Below are positions 37,587-47,605 of a stretch of 64,000 nucleotides of DNA, in pieces (position 1 is the stretch's first letter; each line of letters starts with the position of its first letter). The notes beneath the pieces are model-generated. The model was not told the DNA's origin. It saw only the letters and a program-made list of their open reading frames with translations, and made no database searches. Origin of the DNA: Luteibacter jiangsuensis (GTDB lineage Bacteria > Pseudomonadota > Gammaproteobacteria > Xanthomonadales > Rhodanobacteraceae). Made by a program: the position numbers and the translations under genes. The stretch spans positions 1 through 64,000 of the forward strand of contig NZ_JAUSSK010000004.1 in the NCBI RefSeq assembly GCF_030812295.1, read 5' to 3'.

Positions 37587-38756
37587 TCAACGCGCTAGCG
37601 CGTGTGTGAGCTCGGACCGCAGATCTTCCACATCCTCCACACCCACCGACAACCGGATCAACCCGTCGCTGATCCCCAGCCGCTTGCGCGTCGCCGGCGG
37701 AATCGACGCATGGGTCATGACACCCGGATGCTCGATCAGGCTCTCCACACCGCCGAGCGACTCGGCCAGCGCAAAGATCTCGCAGCGCTCGAGCATCTTC
37801 CGGGCGGCCCGGATGCCCCCCTTCACCTCTGCCGAGATGATTCCGCCGAAGCCATCCATCTGGCGACGCGCCAAGGCGTGCTGCGGATGCGACTTCAGAC
37901 CCGGATAGATCACCCGCTCGATGGCCGGGTGCTTTTCCAGCCAGCGGGCGATATCCACGGCGGATTCGCAGTGCGCCTTCATGCGCAGGTGCAGGGTCTT
38001 CAGGCCACGCATCGCCAGGAACGAGTCGAACGGCCCCGCGACCGCGCCGACGGAGTTCTGCAGGAAGCCCATGCGTTCGGCCATCTCGTCGTTGGCGGCG
38101 ACCACGATGCCGCCAACCATGTCCGAATGACCGTTGAGATATTTGGTGGCCGAATGCAGCACCAGGTCCGCGCCGTACTCGATCGGGCGCTGGAGCATCG
38201 GTGAGCAGAAGGTATTGTCCACGACCAGGATCAAGCCATGCTTCTTCGCGAAAGCGGAAAGCTTGGCCAGGTCGACCAGCTTGAGCATGGGATTGGTCGG
38301 CGTTTCCGCCCAGATCATCCGCGTGTTCGGCTTCAGCGCGGCCTTGAGAGCGGTGGCGTCATTCAAGTCGACGAAGCTGAAATCCAGGCCGGCGGAGCGG
38401 CGGCGGACGCGCTCAAACAGACGATAGGTACCGCCGTAGAGATCATCCATGGCGATGACATGGTCGCCGGAATCGAGCAGGTCCAGCACCGTGGAGGCGC
38501 CACCTAGGCCGGAACCGAAGGCGAAACCGGCAACACCACCTTCAAGGTCGGCCACGCAGCGCTCGTAGGCCATCCGCGTGGGGTTCTGGGTACGCGAGTA
38601 CTCGTAGCCCTGATGCTTGCCCGGGCTGGATTGCACATAGGTGGACGTCGCATAGATCGGCGTCATGATGGCCCCGGTCGACGGATCGGGATGCTGGCCG
38701 GCGTGAATCGCCCGCGTGCCGAGACCCAGTGCTTGCGCCGCTTTCTTGGAAGCCAT
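37587..38756 (-). CDS. metB: Cystathionine gamma-synthase/lyase family PLP enzyme
   Basis: A 389-residue Cys/Met-metabolism enzyme. The PLP lysine is in SATKYLNGHSD, with YEYSRTQNPTR, FGSGLGGAST, DDLYGGTYRLF and SLGGVESLIEHPG also present. Family members make or cleave cystathionine and cannot be separated safely by sequence alone; the CBS-domain PLP enzyme at 44658 would complete a transsulfuration pair. ATG at 38756 gives the normal N-terminus; the frame extends 20 codons upstream without support. metB is the established border of the lps locus opposite etfA in Xanthomonas, and this gene has that position. Confidence 0.93.
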   Translation of the reverse strand: MASKKAAQALGLGTRAIHAGQHPDPSTGAIMTPIYATSTYVQSSPGKHQGYEYSRTQNPTRMAYERCVADLEGGVAGFAFGSGLGGASTVLDLLDSGDHVIAMDDLYGGTYRLFERVRRRSAGLDFSFVDLNDATALKAALKPNTRMIWAETPTNPMLKLVDLAKLSAFAKKHGLILVVDNTFCSPMLQRPIEYGADLVLHSATKYLNGHSDMVGGIVVAANDEMAERMGFLQNSVGAVAGPFDSFLAMRGLKTLHLRMKAHCESAVDIARWLEKHPAIERVIYPGLKSHPQHALARRQMDGFGGIISAEVKGGIRAARKMLERCEIFALAESLGGVESLIEHPGVMTHASIPPATRKRLGISDGLIRLSVGVEDVEDLRSELTHALAR

Positions 38757-38958
38757 TGATCTACCTAAAATAATTGTTTCCGAGCGCGCACTATGCGCCA
38801 CGGTAAAGCGGCCCATATTACCGTCTTGACGGTTTCTCGGCTGCGAAGTCTGAAGTGACGTTCATCTACTGGATGTGCAGGAGACGGAGGCGCCGGGATC
38901 GCCCATAATCGCCGGCATCGCCCGCGGGACCTCGCCCAGGGCCACGCCAAGGTCGTTC
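38757..38958. other. Divergent intergenic region metB / rmlB
   Basis: About 200 bases between two divergent operons, AT-rich near metB (TAAAATAATTGTTT). TTGACG at 38826-38831 could be a -35 box for rmlB, but no matching -10 hexamer is found 16-18 bases downstream. Nothing else was recognised. Both operon promoters must lie here. Confidence 0.5.
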
Positions 38959-40002
38959 ATGTCCACATTCCTGGTCACCGGCGGCGCCGGGTTCATAGGT
39001 GGTAACTTCGTCCACCGAGCGGTGGCTGCGGGCCATCGCGTCATCAACCTGGACAAGCTGACCTACGCAGGCAACTTGGCAACGCTCACGAGCTTGCGCG
39101 ATCATCCCAGCCATCGCTTCGTGCGCGGTGACATCGGCGATCATGCACTTGTTTCGGCGTTGCTGGCCGAACACCGGCCGGATGCCGTGGTGAATTTCGC
39201 AGCCGAATCGCATGTGGACCGTTCGATCGACCATCCGGCCGCCTTTATCGAGACCAATGTCACGGCGACACTGACTTTGCTGGAAGTCACCCGGAATCAC
39301 TGGCGGGGCCTTCCCGCGGCCGAGGGAGCGGCGTTTCGCTTCCTCCACGTGTCCACCGACGAGGTCTATGGATCGTTGGGCCCCGAGGGTCGCTTCACCG
39401 AGAGCACCCCCTACGCCCCGAACTCTCCCTACTCCGCATCCAAGGCAGCCTCGGACCATCTCGTTCGCGCCTTCCACCATACCTATGGCCTGCCGACGCT
39501 GACGACGAACTGCTCGAATAATTACGGGCCGTACCAGTTCCCTGAGAAGTTGATACCGCTGGTGATCCAGAAGGCGCTGGCCGGCGAGGAGCTTCCTGTC
39601 TACGGCGACGGCATGAACGTGCGTGACTGGCTCTTCGTCGAGGACCACTGCGACGCCATCGCCATGGTGCTGGAAAAGGGTGTGCGGGGCGAGACGTACA
39701 ACATCGGTGGCGACAGTGAACAAACCAATATCGCTGTCGTGAGGACGATCTGCGCGCTGCTCGACGAGCGCCTACCAGCCAAGTCTCCTCGTGAATCACT
39801 CATCCGTTTCGTCAGGGACCGGCCAGGCCATGACCGGCGCTACGCCATCGACGCAGGCAAGATCCAGCGCGAATTAGGCTGGACACCATGCAACGATTTC
39901 GGCTCCGGCCTGGCACATACGGTGGATTGGTACCTCGCCAACCAGGCATGGGTGGCAGGCATCCTCGATGGTAGTTACCGGATGGAACGGCTAGGACAAT
40001 GA
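38959..40002 (+). CDS. rmlB: dTDP-glucose 4,6-dehydratase
   Basis: A 347-residue SDR enzyme, second step of dTDP-L-rhamnose synthesis. It has [31 protein letters not shown], the [10 protein letters not shown] active-site segment, catalytic [14 protein letters not shown] and [17 protein letters not shown] at 38959 follows AAGG and gives the family start; the upstream open frame has no support. The gene leads the rmlBACD operon, whose four genes are joined by four-base overlaps. Confidence 0.97.
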   Translation: MSTFLVTGGAGFIGGNFVHRAVAAGHRVINLDKLTYAGNLATLTSLRDHPSHRFVRGDIGDHALVSALLAEHRPDAVVNFAAESHVDRSIDHPAAFIETNVTATLTLLEVTRNHWRGLPAAEGAAFRFLHVSTDEVYGSLGPEGRFTESTPYAPNSPYSASKAASDHLVRAFHHTYGLPTLTTNCSNNYGPYQFPEKLIPLVIQKALAGEELPVYGDGMNVRDWLFVEDHCDAIAMVLEKGVRGETYNIGGDSEQTNIAVVRTICALLDERLPAKSPRESLIRFVRDRPGHDRRYAIDAGKIQRELGWTPCNDFGSGLAHTVDWYLANQAWVAGILDGSYRMERLGQ

Positions 40003-40886
40003 CGAAGCGAAAGGGAATCATCCTTGCCGGTGGGTCAGGCACCCGGCTGTATCCGATCACCCAGGGGGTTAGCAAGCAGTTGCTCCCGGTGTACGACAAG
40101 CCGATGGTCTACTACCCCTTGGGCACGTTGATGCTGGCGGGCATCCGCGAGATCCTGGTCATCAACACGCCCCACGAGCAGGCGATGTTCCAGCGCCTGC
40201 TGGGTGACGGATCTCAATGGGGCATCTCTATCAGCTATGCCGTGCAGCCCAGCCCGGAAGGCCTGGCCCAGGCCTTCCTGATTGGTCGTGATTTCCTGGG
40301 AGGAGCTCCGAGCTGCCTCGTGCTAGGCGACAACATCTTCTACGGCGAAGGCCTGATCGACCGGATGCGCCGTGCCGACGCGCGCGATGAGGGTGCCACC
40401 GTTTTCGGTTATTGGGTGCGGGATCCCCAACGGTACGGCGTCGCCACGATCGGACCCGACGGCAAGGTCCAGGACATCGAGGAGAAGCCTGTCGAACCCA
40501 AATCCAACTACGCCGTGACCGGCCTGTACTTCTACGACGGGCACGCGGCGGATTATGCAGCCGAACTCACGCCTTCCGTCCGCGGTGAGTTGGAGATCAC
40601 CGATCTCAATCGTCGCTATCTTCGGCAAGACCAGCTCCATCTCGAGCAACTCGGCCGGGGTCACGCGTGGCTCGACACCGGTACCCACGAGTCGTTGATG
40701 GAAGCCGGCAACTACATCCAGACCATCGAGAACCGGCAGGGCCTGAAGATCTGCTGCCCCGAAGAAATCGCCTTCGTCAACGGCTGGATCGACCGTGCGC
40801 AGCTGGTGCGCCTTGCCGAGCCATTGTCCAAGGTCGGTTATGGCCAGTATCTTCTCCGCCTCGCCGAGCAGGATGGACACGCGTGA
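39999..40886 (+). CDS. rmlA: Glucose-1-phosphate thymidylyltransferase
   Basis: A 295-residue nucleotidyltransferase producing dTDP-glucose. The loop [14 protein letters not shown], the following [30 protein letters not shown] and the substrate-binding [20 protein letters not shown] are all present, and the length is standard. ATGA overlap with rmlB and GTGA overlap with rmlC. In this pathway it is usually feedback-inhibited by dTDP-L-rhamnose (family knowledge). Confidence 0.97.
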   Translation: MTKRKGIILAGGSGTRLYPITQGVSKQLLPVYDKPMVYYPLGTLMLAGIREILVINTPHEQAMFQRLLGDGSQWGISISYAVQPSPEGLAQAFLIGRDFLGGAPSCLVLGDNIFYGEGLIDRMRRADARDEGATVFGYWVRDPQRYGVATIGPDGKVQDIEEKPVEPKSNYAVTGLYFYDGHAADYAAELTPSVRGELEITDLNRRYLRQDQLHLEQLGRGHAWLDTGTHESLMEAGNYIQTIENRQGLKICCPEEIAFVNGWIDRAQLVRLAEPLSKVGYGQYLLRLAEQDGHA

Positions 40887-41440
40887 AATGCATTGCCACG
40901 GAGCTTCCAGGTGTCGTCATCATCGAACCGACGGTGCACGGTGACGAACGGGGCTTCTTCTATGAAAGCTTCAACCAGGCGCGCTTCGCCGCCGCCGGAA
41001 TCGATACCACCTTCGTGCAGACCAACGTTTCGCGATCGCAACGAGGAGTACTACGCGGATTGCATTACCAGTGGCCCAATCCACAGGGCAAGCTGGTGAG
41101 TGTCCTCGATGGCGAAGTCTACGACGTCGCTGTCGATATACGTCCGGATTCCCCGACGTTCAGCAAGTCTGTTGCCGTGATGCTTTCGGGTGAAAACAAG
41201 CGACACCTCTGGATAGCCCCAGGATTCGCTCACGGCTTCTGCGTAGTATCGGAGCAGGCGACGTTCACCTACCAGTGCACCAGTCTGTACGACCCGGCCG
41301 CGGATGCGGCGATCCGCTGGAACGATGCGCGCTTCGCCCTCGACTGGCCAATCTCCGATCCCCAACTTTCGCAGAAGGACCGCAAGGCACCCTTCTTCGA
41401 CGAGGTGCCACGTGAGCGCCTCCCCGACTATGTGCCATGA
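40883..41440 (+). CDS. rmlC: dTDP-4-dehydrorhamnose 3,5-epimerase
   Basis: A 185-residue cupin-fold epimerase. The signature [15 protein letters not shown], the active-site His in [24 protein letters not shown] and [18 protein letters not shown] are present. GTG at 40883 is chosen because it overlaps the rmlA TGA by four bases and gives the usual length; longer upstream starts lie inside rmlA. Confidence 0.96.
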   Translation: MKCIATELPGVVIIEPTVHGDERGFFYESFNQARFAAAGIDTTFVQTNVSRSQRGVLRGLHYQWPNPQGKLVSVLDGEVYDVAVDIRPDSPTFSKSVAVMLSGENKRHLWIAPGFAHGFCVVSEQATFTYQCTSLYDPAADAAIRWNDARFALDWPISDPQLSQKDRKAPFFDEVPRERLPDYVP

Positions 41441-42357
41441 AGATCCTCCTGCTCGGTGCCGACGGGCAATTAGGTGGATATCTGCGCGGCGCACTCGCCA
41501 CCGCCGGCACCGTGCGTGCCTCGTCACGGCTGGCGAAAGATGAAGCACTGCGTTGCGATCTCGCCGACCTGGCGGCGGTCGACAGGCTCCTTCGCCGCGA
41601 ACGTGCGGATCTGGTGGTGAATGCGGCCGCCTATACGGCGGTCGACCAGGCGGAGGGCGACGAACCCAGCGCCATGCTGATCAACGCGACGCTGCCTGCC
41701 GTCATCGGTGCCGTTACGTCCGAATGGAACGGCGCGGTGATCCATTACTCAACCGACTATGTCTTCGACGGAACTGCCCGCCACCCTTATAGCGAAGACG
41801 ACGACACCGCCCCCCTCGGTGTCTACGGGCGCAGCAAGCTTGCCGGCGAACGCGCACTCGAGAAGGTGGATGTGGACCACCTCATACTGCGCACAGCCTG
41901 GGTGTACAGCCTGCATGGACGAAATTTTCTCACCACCATGCTGCGACTGGGCGTCGAGCGCAAGCAACTTGCCATCGTGAACGACCAGCACGGTACGCCA
42001 ACGAGCGCCGGATTCCTGGCAACTGCGACTGCGCAAGTTGCGAGGAAATGGATGAAGGAATCCCAGTCGCGCCACAAGAAACGTGGCGTTTACCACCTGA
42101 CCGCAACAGGTGAAACCACTTGGCACGGCTTCGCAAATGCCATCTTTGACGAGGCGGTCGCGTCGAGACGATTGCAAGAACCACCGACCGTCCTTCCCAT
42201 TGATACCACCGGCTACCCCACGCCTGCGGAACGCCCTGCCTGGTCGGTGCTCGATACAACAAGGATCGCCACATCGTTCGGTGTGACGCCGCCGGACTGG
42301 CGCGACGATCTACACGTCATGATGAGCGGTGGCTACGAACCCAGCGCATCGGCATAA
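41437..42357 (+). CDS. rmlD: dTDP-4-dehydrorhamnose reductase
   Basis: A 306-residue SDR reductase completing dTDP-L-rhamnose. It has [49 protein letters not shown], the catalytic [12 protein letters not shown] and [14 protein letters not shown]. The start overlaps rmlC by four bases. The last 25 bases overlap the 3' end of the convergent acyltransferase gene. Confidence 0.96.
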   Translation: MKILLLGADGQLGGYLRGALATAGTVRASSRLAKDEALRCDLADLAAVDRLLRRERADLVVNAAAYTAVDQAEGDEPSAMLINATLPAVIGAVTSEWNGAVIHYSTDYVFDGTARHPYSEDDDTAPLGVYGRSKLAGERALEKVDVDHLILRTAWVYSLHGRNFLTTMLRLGVERKQLAIVNDQHGTPTSAGFLATATAQVARKWMKESQSRHKKRGVYHLTATGETTWHGFANAIFDEAVASRRLQEPPTVLPIDTTGYPTPAERPAWSVLDTTRIATSFGVTPPDWRDDLHVMMSGGYEPSASA

Positions 42358-42815
42358 CCGATGACCTTCGCCGGCGATCCCACGACGATCGCCCGGGGCG
42401 CCACATCGCGTGTCACGACCGCTCCCGCTCCAACCATCGCACGCTCTCCGATCTCCACCCCCGGAAGGATCGTCGCCCCACCGCCGATAGAGGCCCCCCG
42501 GCGAACATAAGTTTGAGGAAACGCTCCCGGATGCTCCCGCGACCGCGGAAACCGGTCATTGGTAAACGTCACATTCGGCCCGACAAAAACGTCATCCTCG
42601 AGCCGCAACCCATCCCACAACTGCACCCCACTCTTCACCGTCACCCTGTCACCGACGACCACATCGTTCTCGATAAAACAATGCGAGCAGATATTGCAGT
42701 CGTCGCCAATGGCGGCCCCCGGCAGGATCACGACGAACTGCCACACCCGCGTCCGCTCGCCGATGCGCAGCGACTGCACATCGGCGAGAGCATGGATGTA
42801 CGGCTGGTCGCTCAT
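42333..42815 (-). CDS. Left-handed beta-helix (hexapeptide) acyltransferase
   Basis: A 160-residue acyltransferase built almost wholly of hexapeptide repeats (for example [20 protein letters not shown] and [18 protein letters not shown]), with [17 protein letters not shown] and the closing [13 protein letters not shown]. The pattern matches nucleotide-sugar N-acetyltransferases such as WbpD/FdtC, which act on 3-amino sugars; no cognate aminotransferase is in the window. It overlaps glmS by four bases upstream and rmlD convergently, so it is expressed with amino-sugar synthesis. Confidence 0.87.
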   Translation of the reverse strand: MSDQPYIHALADVQSLRIGERTRVWQFVVILPGAAIGDDCNICSHCFIENDVVVGDRVTVKSGVQLWDGLRLEDDVFVGPNVTFTNDRFPRSREHPGAFPQTYVRRGASIGGGATILPGVEIGERAMVGAGAVVTRDVAPRAIVVGSPAKVIGYADALGS

Positions 42816-44641
42816 TCCACCGTCACCGACTTCGCCAGGTTCCGCGGCTGATCCACATCGGTTCCACGCTGCACCGCCACGTGATACGCCAGCAACTGCA
42901 TCGGCACGGTAAACACCGCCGGGGCGATCAGGTCCCCGCCACCGTCCACGCGCACGGTAGCGACATGAGCCGTTTCCGTGTCCATCTCGGCACGTTCATC
43001 GGCGAACACGATCAGCTCGCCACCACGCGCCCGCACTTCCTGCAGGTTGGACTTCAGTTTGTCCAGCAGCGGGCCGTTCGGCGCCACGGCGACGATCGGC
43101 ATGTTCTCGTCCACGAGCGCCAGCGGGCCATGCTTCAACTCACCTGCCGGATAAGCCTCGGCGTGGATATAGGAGATCTCCTTGAGCTTCAGCGAACCTT
43201 CCAGGGCCACCGGATACTGCGCACCACGCCCCAGGAAAAGCGCGTGCTGCTTGTTGATGAAGTGGTCGGCGATCTTCAGGACTTCCGGCTCGCTCTTCAG
43301 CGCGTTCTCGATATAGCGCGGCAGCGACTGCAGTTCCTTGCAGTGGTCGAGGTAGCGGGCACCGTCCAGGCCACGGCGGCGGCCAAGGTCCAGCGCCAGC
43401 AGTGCGAAGGCGGCCAGCTGGGTGGTGAACGCCTTGGTCGAAGCCACGCCGATCTCGGGGCCCGCCCGGGTCATCAGGCGCAGGTCGGACTCGCGCACCA
43501 CCGAGGATTCCGGCACGTTGCAGATGGCGAAGGTGGCGAGGTAGCCGCGTCGACGCGACTCGCGCATGGCGGCCAGCGTGTCGGCGGTTTCACCCGACTG
43601 CGACACGGCGACGAAGAGCGTGTTCTCCGGCACCACCACATCGCGGTAGCGGTATTCGCTGGCCACTTCGACCACGACCGGGATACGTGCCAGTTCCTCG
43701 ATCCAGTATTTGGCGACCATGCCGGCGTGATAGCTGGTGCCGCAGGCGACGATGTGGATGCCACGGGTCTTGTCGAGAATGGGGTCGGCATCGATACCGA
43801 AGATGTTCGGCAGTACGCCGTGCGGGCCAATGCGGCCTTCCAGCGTATCGGCGACGGCGCGCGGCTGCTCGAAAATTTCCTTCTGCATGTAGTGGCGGTA
43901 TTCGCCACGCTCGACGGAGTCGGCGCTGATCTCGCTTTCATGCGCGGTGCGGTCCACCCGCTGGCCATCGAGGTTGAACACCTCGACGGTGTCGCGGGTG
44001 ATCTCGACGACGTCGTCCTCCTCGAGGTACATCATCCGGTTGGTGACCTTGATCAGCGCCTGCGCGTCTGAACCCAGGAAATGTTCGCCAATACCGATAC
44101 CGACCAGCAAGGGACAGCCACGGCGTGCGCCAACGATGCGCTCGGGCTCATCGAGGCTCATCACGGCGATGGCATAGGCACCTTCCAGTTCGCGCACCGC
44201 GGCGGTCACCGCCTCGCGCAGCGACCTGCCCGCCTGCACGTGCTCGTCGATGACCGCACCCATCACCTCGGTGTCGGTTTCCGAATGGAAGGTGCGGCCC
44301 TTGGCCCTCAACGACTCGCGCAGCGAGGCATAGTTCTCGATGATGCCGTTGTGCACGATCGCGATGCGGCCCTGCACGTGTGGGTGTGCATTCTTCTCGC
44401 TCGGCACGCCGTGCGTCGCCCAACGTGTATGCGCGATACCCGTACCGCCCGGCACGGGGTCGGCATCATAGAGGGCCTCCATCTCGCGGACCTTGCCCTT
44501 GGCGCGGACCCGGCGGATCTCGCCGCCATCGGCGATGGCCATGCCCGCGGAATCGTAGCCACGGTATTCCAGGGCTTTCAGCCCGGCGATGAGAATGGGC
44601 GCGATGTCACGCTGCGCGACTGCGGCGACGATTCCACACAT
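42812..44641 (-). CDS. glmS: Glutamine-fructose-6-phosphate aminotransferase (isomerizing)
   Basis: A 609-residue enzyme making glucosamine 6-phosphate for peptidoglycan and lipopolysaccharide. The glutaminase nucleophile is Cys2 of [10 protein letters not shown], exposed after Met removal, followed by [16 protein letters not shown]. The two SIS sugar-isomerase domains hold [16 protein letters not shown] and [14 protein letters not shown], and the C-terminus ends [13 protein letters not shown] as in E. coli. The start at 44641 is fixed by Cys2 and a GGGGGAAG ribosome site; longer frames are rejected. Regulation by a glmS ribozyme is not expected outside Firmicutes. Confidence 0.98.
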   Translation of the reverse strand: MCGIVAAVAQRDIAPILIAGLKALEYRGYDSAGMAIADGGEIRRVRAKGKVREMEALYDADPVPGGTGIAHTRWATHGVPSEKNAHPHVQGRIAIVHNGIIENYASLRESLRAKGRTFHSETDTEVMGAVIDEHVQAGRSLREAVTAAVRELEGAYAIAVMSLDEPERIVGARRGCPLLVGIGIGEHFLGSDAQALIKVTNRMMYLEEDDVVEITRDTVEVFNLDGQRVDRTAHESEISADSVERGEYRHYMQKEIFEQPRAVADTLEGRIGPHGVLPNIFGIDADPILDKTRGIHIVACGTSYHAGMVAKYWIEELARIPVVVEVASEYRYRDVVVPENTLFVAVSQSGETADTLAAMRESRRRGYLATFAICNVPESSVVRESDLRLMTRAGPEIGVASTKAFTTQLAAFALLALDLGRRRGLDGARYLDHCKELQSLPRYIENALKSEPEVLKIADHFINKQHALFLGRGAQYPVALEGSLKLKEISYIHAEAYPAGELKHGPLALVDENMPIVAVAPNGPLLDKLKSNLQEVRARGGELIVFADERAEMDTETAHVATVRVDGGGDLIAPAVFTVPMQLLAYHVAVQRGTDVDQPRNLAKSVTVE

Positions 44642-44657
44642 GACGCTTCCCCCTTCC

Positions 44658-46028
44658 TTAATTGACTTTGCGGCGCAGGTAATTGAGCAGGTCGATACGC
44701 GTGATGAGGCCGAGGAACTGCTCACCATCCATCACGATCGCGACATGCCCCTTCTCGAACACAGGCAGCAGCGCCTCGATCGGCGAGGTGACCTGGAGCA
44801 TTTCCGGCGACGCGATCATCGCCGTCGACACCGGATCGCGGAACCTGGTTTCGTCCGCATGCACGTGCAGGAGCACATCGGATTCGTCCAGGATGCCGAC
44901 AAGACGGTCGTCCTCCATCACTGGCAACTGCGATACGTCGTACAACTTCATGCGGTTGTAGGCGGTGATCAACATGTCGTCCGGCTTCACCACCACCGTG
45001 TCGCGCTGGGCATACGGACGCAGGATGAGATCGCGCAGGTCGCCGAAGCGCTCGCGCTCGAGGAAGCCGTTGTCGAGCATCCAGTAGTCGTTGTACATCT
45101 TCGACAGGTACTTGTTGCCAGTGTCGCAGACCAGGGTCACCACACGCTTCGGCGTGGTCTGTTCGCGGCACCACTTGAGCGCGGCGGCAAGTAGGGTACC
45201 CGTGGATGAACCACCCAGCACCCCCTCCTTCGCCAACAGCTCGCGCGCGGCGAGGAAGCTTTCCTTGTCGCTGATGGCATACGCCTTCTTCACCATCGAG
45301 AAATCGCTGATCGACGGGAGGAAATCTTCACCGATACCTTCCACCATCCAGCTGCCGGACTTCTCCGATAGCGTACCCTCGTTGATGTACTGGGCCAGGA
45401 TCGAACCGACCGGGTCGGCGAGGACGATCTCGGTGTTCGGCGAATGCTCGCGCAGGTAGGCGGTGAGGCCGCTCATCGTGCCGGACGAACCACAACCGAC
45501 CACGATGGCGTCGACCTTGCCATCGAGCTGTTCGAGGATTTCCGGGCCCGTGGTCTGCACGTGGGCCAGCGGGTTGTCCGGGTTGCCGAACTGATTGATG
45601 AAGTAGGCCCCGGGCGTTTCGCGGGCGATGCGCGCGGCCATGTCCTGGTAGTACTCGGGGTGGCCCTTGGCCACGTCCGACCGGGTAAGCACCACCTCGG
45701 CGCCCATCGCCTTGAGGTTGAAGATCTTCTCGCGGCTCATCTTGTCGGGGACGACCAGGATAAGGCGGTAGCCCTTTTGCTGTGCGACCAGCGCCAGACC
45801 GAGGCCGGTGTTGCCGGCAGTGCCTTCGACAAGGGTATCGCCCGGCTTGATCTTCCCGGCGCGTTCGGCGCCCTCGATCATGGACCGGCCGATGCGGTCT
45901 TTCACCGAACCGCCCGGATTGGCGCTCTCGAGCTTCAGGAACAGTTCGCAACAGCCCGTATCCAGGCGCTGGGCACGCACCATCGGGGTGCGACCGATCA
46001 GTTCGAGGACGCTGTCATGAACACTCAT
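44658..46028 (-). CDS. PLP-dependent cysteine/cystathionine beta-synthase with CBS pair
   Basis: A 456-residue fold-type II PLP enzyme. The Schiff-base lysine is in ESANPGGSVKDRIGRSM, with EGTAGNTGLGLALVA and the phosphate-binding GCGSSGTMSGL. The last 120 residues form two CBS motifs (VKPDDMLITAYNRMKLYDV and GEQFLGLITRIDLLNYL), as in bacterial cystathionine beta-synthases. O-acetylserine sulfhydrylase activity cannot be excluded. ATG at 46028 gives the conserved start MSVHDSVLELIGRTPMV. It lies 16 bases upstream of glmS, and with metB forms a likely transsulfuration pair. Confidence 0.93.
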   Translation of the reverse strand: MSVHDSVLELIGRTPMVRAQRLDTGCCELFLKLESANPGGSVKDRIGRSMIEGAERAGKIKPGDTLVEGTAGNTGLGLALVAQQKGYRLILVVPDKMSREKIFNLKAMGAEVVLTRSDVAKGHPEYYQDMAARIARETPGAYFINQFGNPDNPLAHVQTTGPEILEQLDGKVDAIVVGCGSSGTMSGLTAYLREHSPNTEIVLADPVGSILAQYINEGTLSEKSGSWMVEGIGEDFLPSISDFSMVKKAYAISDKESFLAARELLAKEGVLGGSSTGTLLAAALKWCREQTTPKRVVTLVCDTGNKYLSKMYNDYWMLDNGFLERERFGDLRDLILRPYAQRDTVVVKPDDMLITAYNRMKLYDVSQLPVMEDDRLVGILDESDVLLHVHADETRFRDPVSTAMIASPEMLQVTSPIEALLPVFEKGHVAIVMDGEQFLGLITRIDLLNYLRRKVN

Positions 46029-46154
46029 TGGGACTCCGTGGTTGATCCGGCGCGGCCCCTTCGACCTCGCCCTTTGGGCGCACATGATAAAGGGTGCCGC
46101 GCTGAACCGATGCCCGGCTTCACGGCCGATCCAAAACGATGTATGGGAAGACCA

Positions 46155-46184
46155 CAAAAAAACGGGCACGTTCCCGTGCCCGTT
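46155..46184 (-). terminator. Factor-independent terminator of the DUF465 gene
   Basis: A perfect ten-pair stem AACGGGCACG/CGTGCCCGTT with a four-base loop (46161-46184). On the minus strand it is followed by an eight-base T run (the A tract at 46155-46162). It begins 24 bases beyond the stop of the gene at 46209. Confidence 0.85.
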
Positions 46185-46208
46185 CTCGTCCTGGACCGGA
46201 TAACCGGT

Positions 46209-46436
46209 TCAGTGTCGTAATTTTTGCCAGCTTTCCCACATTCGCTGGAGTTTTTCCTTGGCCTGCAGCTTTTCCTTCTTGAGTCCCGCCAGGCTCTTGT
46301 CGTCGATGGGCAGACAGCCGATGTTGGCGTCGTGCAGCTTGGTATCGAGTTCCTGGTGGCGGTAGAAGAGACGACGGGTTTCGGCATCGGCGTGGATGAA
46401 CTTCTCGACGTCGTCGCGCTGCTGGTTTTCGAACAT
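46209..46436 (-). CDS. Small DUF465 (YdcH-like) protein
   Basis: A 75-residue helical protein. The sequence runs from MFENQQRDDVEKFIHAD through FYRHQELDTKLHDAN to LKKEKLQAKEKLQRMWES, the alternating charged helical-hairpin pattern of the DUF465/YdcH family. The biochemical role is unknown. The ATG at 46436 has GAGGAG upstream and gives the family length; longer upstream starts enter a region with no homology. It is a single-gene unit with its own terminator. Confidence 0.9.
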   Translation of the reverse strand: MFENQQRDDVEKFIHADAETRRLFYRHQELDTKLHDANIGCLPIDDKSLAGLKKEKLQAKEKLQRMWESWQKLRH

Positions 46437-46774
46437 AGCAATCTCCTCGCGGTGGGATCGGCCCGCGGCGCGGGCCGGTCGTGAGGGGAGACATGCGAGG
46501 CACTGTCCGCGCATCGGCGGAAGGGAGGATCGCGATGCGATGTGCCTGGTGAACGTACGCATGCTCCGGCAGGGCCGCCACGTGTTTTTCCCGTGACGGG
46601 AGTTCGAAGCTACTCCGCTCGCCAGGGGGGTGCAAGGGCGATTTTTCTGAATTTCCCGCAGAAAAAAAGTTGCCGCTGCAACGGTTTACGCGGCAGGCTT
46701 CCGGTCGGCTGGCGGGCCTGATGTACGGCCAGGGCTTGGGCTGGACGGTGCGGAGGTCTGGCCGCTATCGCGGG

Positions 46775-46798
46775 ATCGCCGACAAGATCGGCTCCCAC
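46775..46798. repeat. Dispersed palindromic repeat, single unit
   Basis: One unit in reverse orientation: ATCGCCGAC, AAG, ATCGGC, then TCCCAC. The stem is slightly degenerate (GCCGAC against ATCGGC). The unit belongs to the same family as those at 95, 49371, 50259 and 61374. It is the only clear singleton in the window. Confidence 0.75.
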
Positions 46799-46901
46799 CG
46801 GGTTCCCACCAGGGCTCCATCAGAGGCTCCACTAGAGCATCCCGGCGGGGGGCATCAGGGATCATGCGAGGCTAGCCTTAGAGCTTCCGCCAGGATCTAC
46901 A

Positions 46902-46920
46902 AGGGGCCCGTGGGGCCCCT
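46902..46920 (-). terminator. GC-rich hairpin, possible terminator of the coiled-coil gene
   Basis: AGGGGCCC, a three-base loop, then GGGCCCCT form a perfect eight-pair stem 22 bases after the stop of the gene at 46943. No U run follows on either strand, so termination activity is uncertain. Confidence 0.45.
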
Positions 46921-46942
46921 CGAGAGTCGCCCCGCAATAACC

Positions 46943-47605
46943 TCAGTTGCCGCCCTTCTTGCTCTTCTTGGGCGTGCTCGTGGCCGGTGCGGAGGCGGGA
47001 GCGCCACCGTCGGACGAGTTGATGTCACGCATCGCCCGGGCGGCGGCCTCAGCCAGCGCGGCCTGCTTCTTGGCGGCGTTGGCGACCTTGGCCTGCGCGG
47101 CGGCCACCTGGCGGGCCTTCTCGCCTTCCGCCTTGGCCTGTTCCAGCGCCTGGGAATACTCCAGGCCCTGCTGCTGCAGGCGGGTGGCCTCTTCCTGGAT
47201 CATCTGGTTCTGCATGCGCTGCTGCTCGAGCTGGCGGCGGGCCATCTCGGCGTCGAGCCGGCTGGCCTCGAGCAGGATGGCATCGTGCTCGCGGTCGAGT
47301 TGGGCGCTCTTGTTCTGGGCGTCCTGGTACTGGGCCATGGCCTTGGCGATGTCCACGCGGCGCTCGGCGATGTACCGGTAGTGGGCGTGTTCCTTGTCCT
47401 TGGGCTTGAACTGGGCCATCTGATTGATCGCCTCGCGGGCACGCGCCTGCTCCGCCTGGGCATAGCCGCCGAGGGTCGGATCGGACGAGAGCTGGTCGAG
47501 GCTGGAATTCAGGCGGCGCACGTCGAGGTCGTCGGTGGCGGCCATGGCGCCACCCGCCGAAACGGCAAGGACGAGCGCGGAAAGGAGGAGGGTCGAACGC
47601 TTCAT
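46943..47605 (-). CDS. Periplasmic Ala/Gln-rich coiled-coil protein (DUF4398-associated)
   Basis: A 220-residue protein with a signal peptide ending GGAMAATDD. The mature part starts with a helical repeat resembling DUF4398 (LDQLSSDPTLGGYAQAEQAR), then a long coiled coil (about residues 85-190, rich in Ala, Gln, Glu and Arg), and ends in a basic Ser/Pro/Lys tail. No OmpA peptidoglycan-binding domain is present. The ATG shares one base with the stop of the lipoprotein upstream (TGATG). Function unknown; an envelope role is likely. Confidence 0.8.
   Translation of the reverse strand: MKRSTLLLSALVLAVSAGGAMAATDDLDVRRLNSSLDQLSSDPTLGGYAQAEQARAREAINQMAQFKPKDKEHAHYRYIAERRVDIAKAMAQYQDAQNKSAQLDREHDAILLEASRLDAEMARRQLEQQRMQNQMIQEEATRLQQQGLEYSQALEQAKAEGEKARQVAAAQAKVANAAKKQAALAEAAARAMRDINSSDGGAPASAPATSTPKKSKKGGN

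Larger units (their letters stand above)
46437..46942. other. 500-base intergenic region with hairpins and one dispersed repeat
   Basis: No credible gene. It holds the DUF465 promoter region, an eight-pair stem TTTTTCTG/CAGAAAAA at 46642-46666, a small GTTGC/GCAAC hairpin at 46669-46682, one copy of the dispersed palindromic repeat (46775-46798), a degenerate GGCTCC-rich stretch to about 46835 and a GC-rich hairpin at 46902-46920. Confidence 0.6.

Noticed and set aside
42881-44071. 396-codon frame antisense to glmS
   Set aside because: The minus strand is an unmistakable full-length GlmS; the antisense product is low-complexity His/Gly/Arg-rich.
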